In this document: piece by piece, positions 1 through 4,902 of the stretch | Position numbering within the stretch: position 1 is the first letter of the stretch | How the letters are laid out: each line of letters opens with the position of its first letter | From: Actinomycetota bacterium | GTDB lineage: Bacteria > Actinomycetota > Aquicultoria > Aquicultorales > Aquicultoraceae | Length of the DNA: 12,286 bases | Direction: 5' to 3' | Assembly: GCA_030017355.1 (NCBI GenBank) | Contig: JASEIR010000056.1 | Location: 1 to 12,286 of the forward strand | Position numbers and translations under genes: made by a program | Notes under the pieces: generated by a model | Told to the model about the DNA's origin: nothing | What the model saw: the letters and a program-made list of their open reading frames with translations, nothing else | Database searches by the model: none

Positions 1-219
1 ATTGATATGTCGATAAGCGACGGCAGCAAAATTCCAATTGAGGAGAGGTCGCCTGAGGAGATAATCAATTTTGCGGGTGTAAAAATTGCATCCGACGGTG
101 TCAAGGTTGCAAACCCTGCGTTTGATGTTACACCTAACCGACTTATAACAGCAATTATTACTGATAAAGGTATTTTAAGACCTCCTTATAAAGATTCAAT
201 TGCAAAATTGTTTAGTTGA
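1..219 (+). CDS. mtnA: S-methyl-5-thioribose-1-phosphate isomerase, C-terminal part (5' end outside window)
   Basis: The reading frame is open from base 1 and ends at TGA 217-219, giving the last 72 residues. MtnA converts 5-methylthioribose-1-phosphate to 5-methylthioribulose-1-phosphate in the cytosolic methionine salvage pathway. The visible piece carries the family's conserved C-terminal block: an IDMSISDG segment, then IPIEERSPEE, then NPAFDVTP and LITAIITDKGI. The eIF2B-like Rossmann domain with the catalytic Cys and Asp lies upstream and is not visible. An ATG at base 7 is internal, because the conserved strand starts before it. The stop is followed within a few bases by the AEC transporter frame, so the two are probably co-transcribed. 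Nothing looks damaged. Identification rests on recalled family motifs, and I am confident of it. Confidence 0.9.
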   Translation: MDMSISDGSKIPIEERSPEEIINFAGVKIASDGVKVANPAFDVTPNRLITAIITDKGILRPPYKDSIAKLFS

Positions 220-232
220 GGATGGGATTTAG

Positions 233-1147
233 ATAAGGGAACTGGTTAGTATCATACTATCAATCCTAATACTCATTTCCATTGGGTTCCTTAGCAAAAG
301 AGCTGGTCTTCTCAAGAAGGAACATGCTGCAATCCTAAACGACATAATTATTTACTTAACAATGCCGGCACTTATTTTTCGCGCTGTCGCTGAATCGCAT
401 GTCTCATTGTCTCTCCTTAAGATTCCTTTGCTTGGCTACATCGTTATGACGGCTTGCCTAATACTGGCATTAGTTTTTGGACGTTTTATGAAGTTAAGCA
501 AGCCGACTTTTGGGGCTCTTCTTATTGCAGCGTCTTTAGGTAACACGGGCTATCTTGGATATCCTATCACGCTGCAGCTTTTTGGCATCCAAAATTTGGT
601 GAAAGCAATCTTTTATGACCTTTTTGGCACAGTTGTTTTCATGTTTACCATTGGATTGTTTGTTGCTGGAAAATATGGAAAAGGCGCCGATAAAATAAAA
701 ATTATTAAAGAGGTGGTAACTTTTCCGCCACTTTTAGGTTTGTTTGCTGCTCTTTTACTTAAAGGGCTTGACTTACCAGGTTTTCTTTCCAGTTCAATTA
801 ATTTCTTGGCGAATGCTACCATCCCGCTCATCATGTTTTCAATTGGTTTGTCGCTGGAGCTAACTGATATAGGAAAGCATAAAGCTGTAATTGGGCTGGC
901 GGGGGCAATTAAGCTGGTTTTATCTCCACTTTTAGCTTTTCTTGGCGCTAGCATAATAGGCATGGGAAGTATTGAACTTGGTATAACCACACTTGAGGCA
1001 TCCATGCCAACAGCTATGATTACAGCTATAATTGGTCTGAAATACGGGTTGGATACGGATTTTTTACCTGCTGCAATAGTAGCTACAACTCTTATCAGCT
1101 TGATTACAATCCCAGTATGGCAATATGTTTTGAGGTTGGTTATGTAA
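233..1147 (+). CDS. AEC-family (auxin efflux carrier-like) membrane transporter, non-canonical or mutated start
   Basis: This is an integral membrane permease of the AEC/BART group, which exports or imports organic acids or similar small molecules; the substrate cannot be read from sequence. The first ATG (362) would begin at MPALIF, inside the protein. In-frame codons upstream (233-361) encode a clear first helix, LVSIILSILILISIGFLSKR, followed by the usual 'AGLL..E.A.ILN..I.YLTMPALIF' linker. Counted from 233, directly after an in-frame TAG (230-232), the protein has 304 residues, the normal family length of about 300-320. No ATG, GTG or TTG lies between 233 and 361 in frame. Candidates are ATA 233, with GAGGA at 218-222 as ribosome site, or CTG 242. 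A mutated ATG or a sequencing error is also possible. About ten hydrophobic segments are visible, ending in a terminal helix at WQYVLRLVM. The gene probably shares a transcript with mtnA. Confidence 0.8.
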   Translation: MRELVSIILSILILISIGFLSKRAGLLKKEHAAILNDIIIYLTMPALIFRAVAESHVSLSLLKIPLLGYIVMTACLILALVFGRFMKLSKPTFGALLIAASLGNTGYLGYPITLQLFGIQNLVKAIFYDLFGTVVFMFTIGLFVAGKYGKGADKIKIIKEVVTFPPLLGLFAALLLKGLDLPGFLSSSINFLANATIPLIMFSIGLSLELTDIGKHKAVIGLAGAIKLVLSPLLAFLGASIIGMGSIELGITTLEASMPTAMITAIIGLKYGLDTDFLPAAIVATTLISLITIPVWQYVLRLVM

Positions 1148-1458
1148 AACGGCTTCCGTTTAGCTGACCTGGTCTTTGACCCCACACTCGCCTGCTGGAG
1201 GTCTCGCAGCTCTTCTTGGCCACTACTGCCCCTCTCGCCTTTAAAAGCACAGCGCTCTTAAGGCGGCAGGTCTTACTCCTAAGATGCACCATGCTCAGCA
1301 TAGCGGATATTAAGAAGAAAAGTTGAATCCGCTGCCTTACGTGGATCCTTTCGCCTGCACCTGGCATGGACTACCCGGCGCGATAAATATTGCAATCGGT
1401 AAATATCGCAATCGGTAAATATCGCAATCCGGGGCAACCACAGACCTAAACGGAAGCC
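1147..1458. repeat. Structured element with 13-bp inverted terminal repeats (possible non-coding RNA or MITE-like element)
   Basis: The stretch between the convergent AEC and comF genes is richer in G+C than its neighbours. It is bounded by a perfect 13-bp inverted repeat, GGCTTCCGTTTAG at 1151-1163 and CTAAACGGAAGCC at 1446-1458. Inside are further stems: CGCCTT/AAGGCG (1236-1241/1260-1265), AGCGGAT/ATCCGCT (1302-1308/1327-1333) and ATGCT/AGCAT (1291-1301). The left border also makes a small hairpin, AAACGG-ctt-CCGTTT (1147-1161), touching the AEC stop codon. No convincing protein is encoded. The minus frame at 1140-1367 has no ribosome site and reads through the left terminal repeat. I see no target-site duplication and no transposase. 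It does not show the conserved cores of RNase P RNA, tmRNA or SRP RNA. Confidence 0.5.
1380..1427. repeat. Three tandem 16-bp repeats
   Basis: The unit TCGGTAAATATCGCAA occurs twice perfectly (1396-1411 and 1412-1427). It is preceded by one diverged copy, GCGATAAATATTGCAA (1380-1395). The array lies inside the inverted-repeat-bounded element near its right end. Each unit contains a short imperfect palindrome (gataTTtaTC-like), so it could be a protein-binding array or simple replication slippage. Confidence 0.8.
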
Positions 1459-1522
1459 TATAAATTATTTTACCTGCAATTTTGATAGCCAACAATAGAG
1501 CAAAGCCAGCGTTAAGATGTAT

Positions 1523-2218
1523 TTATCTGCCAGTAGGAACTGTTCTGGCAATTGTTAACACAAATACATTCTGCGCGCCATTTTTCTTTAATATTCTAGC
1601 GCACTCGTTTACTGTACTTCCTGTTGTAAAAACATCATCAATTAGAAGCATGTTTCCTGTAATTGGAGATTTAATCCCAAATGCACCTTTGACGTTTTTA
1701 GGCCGCTCAGCAAGACCAAGCTTATTCTGCTCTGGAATATTCTTGATTTTTATCAGGCTGTCGCAGATCGGTTTATTAAAAATTTTGGATATTTCTTCTG
1801 CAATGAGCTTTGATTGGTTATAGCCACGCTTAGCTTCCTTATACTTGGTTAGCGGGACAAACGTTATGCAATCTATGCCATCTATAAAATCAACTATGTG
1901 GGGGGCTGCAAACCTTGCAAGATACGGTGCAAGTTTTTTGCCGTTTCTAAACTTAAGCTGATGAATAGCTTCCTTTAGATTTCCAGAGTAATCACCAGCT
2001 GATCTAGCCAGCAAGAAGTAAATATTCTTACCAGCACATTCCCGGCATGTGTTGACCTCTCTATGGCAAGGTTTGCCACATTTTGTGCAAATACTGCCAT
2101 TGACACGCGGAAAACTATCTATGCATTCTGGGCAAATAGCTTCGCTGCAAGCTTTATTGCAGATTCTGCATCTTGGTGGGAATAGCAAATCAAGGAGACC
2201 CTTGAGGATTTCCTGCAT
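1523..2218 (-). CDS. comF: ComF family protein (phosphoribosyltransferase fold, zinc-ribbon N-terminus)
   Basis: The protein has 231 residues, the usual ComFC/GntX size. The N-terminal part carries two CxxC pairs (C17/C20 with C29/C32) and a second cysteine cluster (C44/C47, C58/C61) typical of the zinc-binding domain. The C-terminal half is a type I phosphoribosyltransferase fold with the PRPP-loop signature LLIDDVFTTGST (191-202) and the preceding KRGYNQSKLIAEEI block (130-143). In naturally competent bacteria ComFC helps move single-stranded DNA into the cytosol. Many non-competent species also keep it, so competence cannot be claimed. The ATG at 2218-2216 has a strong GGAGGGG site about five bases upstream. 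The gene stands alone on the minus strand, divergent from csp. The helicase partner ComFA is not in the window. Identification is firm; the physiological role is inferred. Confidence 0.9.
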   Translation of the reverse strand: MQEILKGLLDLLFPPRCRICNKACSEAICPECIDSFPRVNGSICTKCGKPCHREVNTCRECAGKNIYFLLARSAGDYSGNLKEAIHQLKFRNGKKLAPYLARFAAPHIVDFIDGIDCITFVPLTKYKEAKRGYNQSKLIAEEISKIFNKPICDSLIKIKNIPEQNKLGLAERPKNVKGAFGIKSPITGNMLLIDDVFTTGSTVNECARILKKNGAQNVFVLTIARTVPTGR

Positions 2219-2329
2219 AGCCCCTCCATTTATTACTTCAGAGATTTTGAATTTACCTGTTGTTTGTTGTTTTGAATTGTAAAATTCCTGTGCTTTAGGT
2301 ATTGCTATTGCACTAGAAATTCACCGATT

Positions 2330-2359
2330 AATTGTAATTTAATTAATTGTAACTTAATT
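2330..2359. repeat. Two tandem 15-bp AT-rich repeats
   Basis: AATTGTAATTTAATT (2330-2344) is followed directly by AATTGTAACTTAATT (2345-2359), with a single mismatch. The pair lies in the comF/csp divergent intergenic region, just downstream of the candidate comF -10. It could be an operator for an AT-rich-binding regulator or a slippage product. Apart from this, the -10 box and the csp leader, I see nothing definable in 2219-2560. Confidence 0.7.
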
Positions 2360-2378
2360 ATAAATAAGACAACCGCTA

Positions 2379-2384
2379 ATTATA
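2379..2384 (-). promoter_or_regulatory. Candidate -10 box for comF
   Basis: On the minus strand this reads TATAAT, a perfect -10 hexamer, about 160 bases upstream of the comF start. The -35 position at 17-base spacing (2402-2407, read ATGGTA) matches poorly, so the call rests on the -10 alone in an AT-rich region. Confidence 0.3.
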
Positions 2385-2565
2385 CCACAATCTATGCTTC
2401 TTACCATCTGTATGCTACAGCTGTATTCCTGGCTGAGTTAAAAGTTAGAAAAATATTTGATAAAAAATTATTAAATTGCCGCTTATATGCTTCTACGTGG
2501 GGAAACAGTAGTGTTGAGGGTTATAGAACGTATAGAGTTGGGAATTTTTGCCTGTTCAATGTATC

Positions 2566-2661
2566 AGGTAAATGGTATGAATTACCTATAAATACCGCCG
2601 TAACGCTGTTTTAAACAAGCCAACGCGGTATTAAAGTGGTAAGTTGTTGGCTTGGGGTTTA
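2566..2661 (+). promoter_or_regulatory. csp 5' leader: hairpin plus H-type pseudoknot next to the ribosome binding site
   Basis: Helix 1 pairs AATACCGC (2591-2598) with GCGGTATT (2625-2632), 8 bp. Helix 2 pairs CAAGCCAAC (2616-2624), which lies in the helix 1 loop, with GTTGGCTTG (2646-2654), 9 bp. Both are perfect. They interleave with no nucleotide between 2624 and 2625, so they could stack coaxially as a classic H-type pseudoknot. TAAA (2612-2615) and TTTA (2658-2661) could extend helix 2 towards the AGGAGG site at 2663-2668. Upstream, AGGTAA (2566-2571) pairs with TTACCT (2582-2587), and its loop holds GGTAT (2574-2578). That GGTAT could compete with helix 1 for ATACC (2592-2596). The pairings are read directly; a role as temperature- or ligand-sensitive control of csp translation is inferred. 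Confidence 0.6.
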
Positions 2662-2673
2662 TAGGAGGTGCAC

Positions 2674-2877
2674 GTGCTTCAGGGAACGGTCAAATGGTTT
2701 AGTGCAGAAAAGGGATACGGATTTATTGAGCGAGAAGGCGGAGATGACGTATTTGTGCACTTTTCTGCCATTCAGGAAGACGGTTTTAAAACGCTAAATG
2801 AAGGACAAAAAGTTTTTTTTGAAATCGTCGAGGGGGACCGCGGTCCGCAGGCCGCTAATGTCCAAAAAATTGTTTAG
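2674..2877 (+). CDS. Cold-shock domain protein (CspA family)
   Basis: This is a single cold-shock domain (OB fold) protein of 67 residues that binds single-stranded RNA and DNA and acts as an RNA chaperone in the cytosol. The N-terminus LQGTVKWFSAEKGYGFIERE contains RNP1 (KGYGFI), and VFVHFSAI contains RNP2. The C-terminal 'GQKVFFEIVEGDRGPQAANVQKI' is typical. GTG 2674 is preferred over GTG 2668, because the AGGAGG ribosome site (2663-2668) overlaps the latter and lies five bases before the former. The resulting start, (M)LQGTVKWF, also matches the family. The gene is monocistronic, with a long structured leader before it and a strong terminator after it. Cold induction is plausible but not shown by the sequence. 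Confidence 0.93.
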   Translation: MLQGTVKWFSAEKGYGFIEREGGDDVFVHFSAIQEDGFKTLNEGQKVFFEIVEGDRGPQAANVQKIV

Positions 2878-2902
2878 TCTTAGCTAAGCTGCAGAACATT
2901 TT

Positions 2903-2941
2903 ACCCCATGTATATATATAAAATACATGGGGTTTTATTTT
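2903..2941 (+). terminator. Rho-independent terminator of csp
   Basis: A 10-bp perfect stem, CCCCATGTAT (2904-2913) with ATACATGGGG (2923-2932), encloses a nine-base AU-rich loop. It is followed by TTTTATTTT. It begins 26 bases after the csp stop. This is a textbook intrinsic terminator and separates csp from hpf. Confidence 0.92.
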
Positions 2942-3216
2942 GGCGCGATTGCCGTAACAATTGACCGGGGATGGGGCCCACAGCTGTCGCTCACCAAAAG
3001 TAACACAGATGGAGCATTAAAATGTGAACACGTAAATGGGTACGTAAATTTAAGTTTGCGGTAAACTAAATTAATAATTAGTTAAAAATCTAAATTCTAA
3101 GAGTGCAAGCCCACAAATTTTAAGCACGGTCTCATCAAACGGTATCAGGTCGTCTATAATAGTTAAAAAATAGTTAAAAAAAGAAAAGTTTGTCTAATCA
3201 GTAATAGTTAGTAGAG
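2942..3216 (+). promoter_or_regulatory. hpf upstream region: perfect -10 box and possible structured leader
   Basis: No gene is visible here. TATAAT at 3155-3160 is a perfect -10, with transcription expected near 3167 and a leader of about 60 bases, but no good -35 lies 16-18 bases upstream. The sequence TAGTTAAAAA occurs three times (3079-3088, 3160-3169, 3171-3180). Upstream are a G-rich stretch (2963-2980), short potential stems such as GTGC/GCAC near 3102-3129, and the direct repeat ACGTAAAT near 3038-3057. From the literature, a large structured RNA (the raiA motif) often precedes hpf/raiA genes in Firmicutes and Actinobacteria. I cannot confirm that fold by eye. Confidence 0.35.
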
Positions 3217-3225
3217 GTGTATCAA

Positions 3226-3789
3226 ATGGAAATGATTGTAAAAGGCAGGCATGTAGAAGTAACAGACGCATTACGTGCATACGCCGCAGAAAAGATCGGA
3301 AAAATCTCGAGGTATTTCGGCAAGATAATGAAAATCGAGATCGAGTTCACCGACGAGAAAAATCGCAGCATCGTAAATTCAAAGACGGTGGAGGTAACTG
3401 TCTTTACAAAAGGTCCTATCTTAAGGGCTAAAGAATCTTCAAGCGATATGTATGCATCAATAGATATGGTAGTCGACAAGCTTGAAAGGCAAATCAAGCG
3501 GTTTAAGGGTAAGGTGTATAAGACTTCGAAAAATGTAACAGGTCTTGGTGAGCTTGCAAAATCTAGACTGCCTGAGGTTGCTGAAGAAGAGGAGAAGGGA
3601 CCTCGCATTGTAAAGGTTAAAAGAGTAGAAGTAAAGCCAATGGCGCCTGAGGAAGCAACAATGCAAATGGAGCTTTTAGGACACGACTTCTTTGTCTTTA
3701 CCAATGCTGAAACTGAAGAAGTAAATGTTGTCTACAAGAGAAAAGATAATAATTATGGCTTAATAGAGCCAATCTATGGAAAAGCTTAA
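3226..3789 (+). CDS. hpf: Long-form ribosome hibernation promoting factor (HPF/RaiA)
   Basis: This 187-residue protein matches long HPF. The N-terminal S30AE domain (about 1-100) begins MEMIVKGRHVEVTDALRAYA and has the βαβββα pattern that binds the 30S decoding channel. A charged variable linker (about 115-130, EEEEKGPRIVKVKRVE) follows. The C-terminal domain, EEATMQMELLGHDFFVFTNAETEEVNVVYKRKDNNYGLIEP, mediates 70S dimerisation into inactive 100S particles. ATG 3226 is chosen because GAGGTG (3214-3219) lies six bases upstream; the GTG at 3217 is part of that ribosome site. It is expected to act in stationary phase and under stress. Its position upstream of secA and prfB resembles other Gram-positive genomes, but here four other genes intervene before secA. 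Identification is secure. Confidence 0.95.
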   Translation: MEMIVKGRHVEVTDALRAYAAEKIGKISRYFGKIMKIEIEFTDEKNRSIVNSKTVEVTVFTKGPILRAKESSSDMYASIDMVVDKLERQIKRFKGKVYKTSKNVTGLGELAKSRLPEVAEEEEKGPRIVKVKRVEVKPMAPEEATMQMELLGHDFFVFTNAETEEVNVVYKRKDNNYGLIEPIYGKA

Positions 3790-3872
3790 ATGTCATCCCT
3801 TAAATGGGATATCCTTTACAGGAAAATTTTTCTGGTTGCAAAAAAAGAATGGTTGAGTAATAAAGCAATTAA

Positions 3873-4022
3873 GTGGATAATATAAAGCGGAAAGCGTATT
3901 TAGAACTTTGTCTCAGTGCCATTGGCGGCTTATGGCTGATTCTATTGATTGCCTTAGGATGGCTTTATGATGCAGCAGCAATTGTTATAGGGTTCTTAAA
4001 CTTGAATTTGCTTAGGATGTAG
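3873..4022 (+). CDS. Predicted 49-residue membrane miniprotein
   Basis: GTG 3873 opens a frame of 49 codons ending at TAG 4020-4022. The product starts with a short basic head (DNIKRKAYLE). Two hydrophobic stretches follow, about residues 12-32 (CLSAIGGLWLILLIALGWLY) and 34-47 (AAAIVIGFLNLNLL), suggesting one long or two short membrane segments. A stop codon (TAA 3870-3872) directly precedes the GTG, so no longer frame exists. The ribosome site is weak, with only GAG-like sequence well upstream. The next gene's ATG is 21 bases after the stop, which fits an operon with the 211-residue protein. I do not recognise a family. The clean positive-inside hydrophobic pattern supports a real gene more than the start signal does. 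Confidence 0.45.
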   Translation: MDNIKRKAYLELCLSAIGGLWLILLIALGWLYDAAAIVIGFLNLNLLRM

Positions 4023-4043
4023 TAGAGAAGGATTTAGTAAGCC

Positions 4044-4679
4044 ATGATCGAAAGCTTTTCCGTTGATGAGATCGAAAACACACTCTGCCAAGTTGAAGGC
4101 ATAAAGGCAGCGCGTATTGTAGCTGGCCCTGATAAAAATATTGAAGAGATTCATATTCTTGCAAGCTCCTCAAAAGGTCCAAAACAGCTTTCGCGAGATA
4201 TAGAATCCCTACTTATGGCCAGGTATGGTCTTCCTGTAAATCACCGCAAAATAAGCATAGCCCAAATCAATTCCCATGATGTAAGAATTAACAGGGCTAG
4301 GCCAAGGCTAGTCTCAATCGGATACGAATCCTTTGATAGAAATGCAAGGGTAAGAGTTGTTCTATCTTACAAAGGACAAGAATATGATGGGATTGAGGAA
4401 GGACCAAATTCCAGGGTAGGTAGGTTAAGGCTGATTGCTTCAGCTACTTTAAGAGCCGTTGAAAAAATCATGCTACAGTCTCATAGCTTAGCGCTTGAAG
4501 ATATTACGGCAGTAAAGTTAGGCGGGCAGATGGCGGTTACTGTGTTGGTTGCCATGGTTAATTCAAGCGGTGAAGAAAGCTTCGTTGGCAGTTCTGTTGT
4601 TAAAGAGGATGAAAGCAAGGCTATTGTAAGAGCTGTTTTAAGTGCCCTAAATAGGCGCCTAGGGTTATTGATAACTTAA
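4044..4679 (+). CDS. Conserved-looking hypothetical protein with internal repeat, 211 residues
   Basis: I do not recognise this family. The protein is soluble, with no signal peptide or membrane segment. The first 75 residues (IENTLCQVEGIKAARIVAGPDKNIEEIHILA, then RDIESLLMARYGLPVNHRKISIAQI) look like a small ferredoxin-like alpha/beta domain. Two similar halves follow. Residues about 100-143 (VRVVLSYKGQEYDGIEEGP … RLIASATLRAVEKIM) and 158-207 (VTVLVAMVNSSGEESFVGSS … KAIVRAVLSALNRRLG) share the order of β-hairpin, glycine/acid turn and an alanine-rich helix. This suggests a duplicated fold. ATG 4044 is the first start after an in-frame TAA (4038), and AGAAGGA (4026-4032) is an acceptable ribosome site. 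The gene follows the miniprotein closely and precedes the HD-GYP pair. Nothing in the sequence fixes a function. Confidence 0.85.
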   Translation: MIESFSVDEIENTLCQVEGIKAARIVAGPDKNIEEIHILASSSKGPKQLSRDIESLLMARYGLPVNHRKISIAQINSHDVRINRARPRLVSIGYESFDRNARVRVVLSYKGQEYDGIEEGPNSRVGRLRLIASATLRAVEKIMLQSHSLALEDITAVKLGGQMAVTVLVAMVNSSGEESFVGSSVVKEDESKAIVRAVLSALNRRLGLLIT

Positions 4680-4756
4680 GTCTCTTGGGATCGGCATCAA
4701 AATCACTGGACGGTTTTACATTTACTGATTTTAATTTAGTTAAGCGGAGCGGCAAC

Positions 4757-4809
4757 CTTTCCAGTAACTAGCGGAATTGGAAAGAGAACCATAAGAGGAG
4801 GTCTCTTTC
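4757..4809 (+). promoter_or_regulatory. Leader with two mutually exclusive hairpins around a strong ribosome site
   Basis: Hairpin A pairs CTTTCCAGT (4757-4765) with ATTGGAAAG (4776-4784), 9 bp with one G-U. Hairpin B pairs GAAAGAGA (4780-4787) with TCTCTTTC (4802-4809), 8 bp, and its loop holds the GAGGAGG ribosome site (4795-4801). The two share GAAAG at 4780-4784, so only one can form at a time. This layout resembles the expression platform of a translational riboswitch or attenuator. No known aptamer, including the cyclic-di-GMP-I (GEMM) core, is recognisable in 4680-4756. Confidence 0.45.
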
Positions 4810-4810
4810 A

Positions 4811-4891
4811 ATGAAGGCTCGCATCTTGATGATTCTTGCCGCACTCGCAACCCTAATTCTAGCTGGCGGTGCAGGTGGTAGGTTAGGATAG
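4811..4891 (+). CDS. 26-residue hydrophobic leader peptide or small membrane protein
   Basis: ATG 4811 follows GAGGAGG (4795-4801) at nine-base spacing, the best ribosome site in this part of the window. The product begins MKAR and continues ILMILAALATLILAGGAGG, ending RLG at TAG 4889-4891. It has a positively charged start and one hydrophobic segment with an alanine/glycine tail, like a bare signal sequence. The HD-GYP frame opens 11 bases after the stop. It may be a translated leader that couples to the HD-GYP gene, or a small membrane protein. The N-terminus recalls AgrD-type peptides, but there is no Cys/Ser macrocycle segment, so that identity is not supported. Family unknown. Confidence 0.45.
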   Translation: MKARILMILAALATLILAGGAGGRLG

Positions 4892-4902
4892 TAAGATTAA
4901 GA

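Noticed and set aside
1140..1367. Minus-strand open frame of 75 codons inside the inverted-repeat element
   Set aside because: No ribosome site and basic low-complexity-like composition. It runs through the terminal repeat and has no recognisable domain; the RNA/repeat structure explains the region better.
1147..1458. RNase P RNA, tmRNA, SRP RNA or group II intron
   Set aside because: None of the conserved cores (GAAAGUCC/ACAGAA, the tRNA-like tail, GGAAGGAGCAG-like loops, GUGYG and domain V) could be found on either strand.
2457..2488. csp promoter TTGATA … TTATAT
   Set aside because: The spacing is 20 bases, too long for a confident sigma-A promoter; better-spaced alternatives were not found.
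3795..3810. ATCCC-ttaaat-GGGAT hairpin after hpf as a terminator
   Set aside because: Stem is only 5 bp with no T-run after it, so it is too weak to call.
3790..3885. 31-codon frame starting at ATG directly after the hpf stop
   Set aside because: No ribosome site of its own beyond coupling, no recognisable pattern, and it overlaps the better-supported 49-codon frame in another phase.
4680..4810. Cyclic-di-GMP-I (GEMM) riboswitch
   Set aside because: GGCAACC and TAGCGG fragments look suggestive, but the conserved ACGCAAAGCC core and tetraloop-receptor layout are missing.
4811..4891. AgrD-like cyclic-lactone autoinducer precursor
   Set aside because: The N-terminal hydrophobic part is similar in flavour, but there is no Cys/Ser thiolactone segment, no acidic tail, and no AgrB gene nearby.
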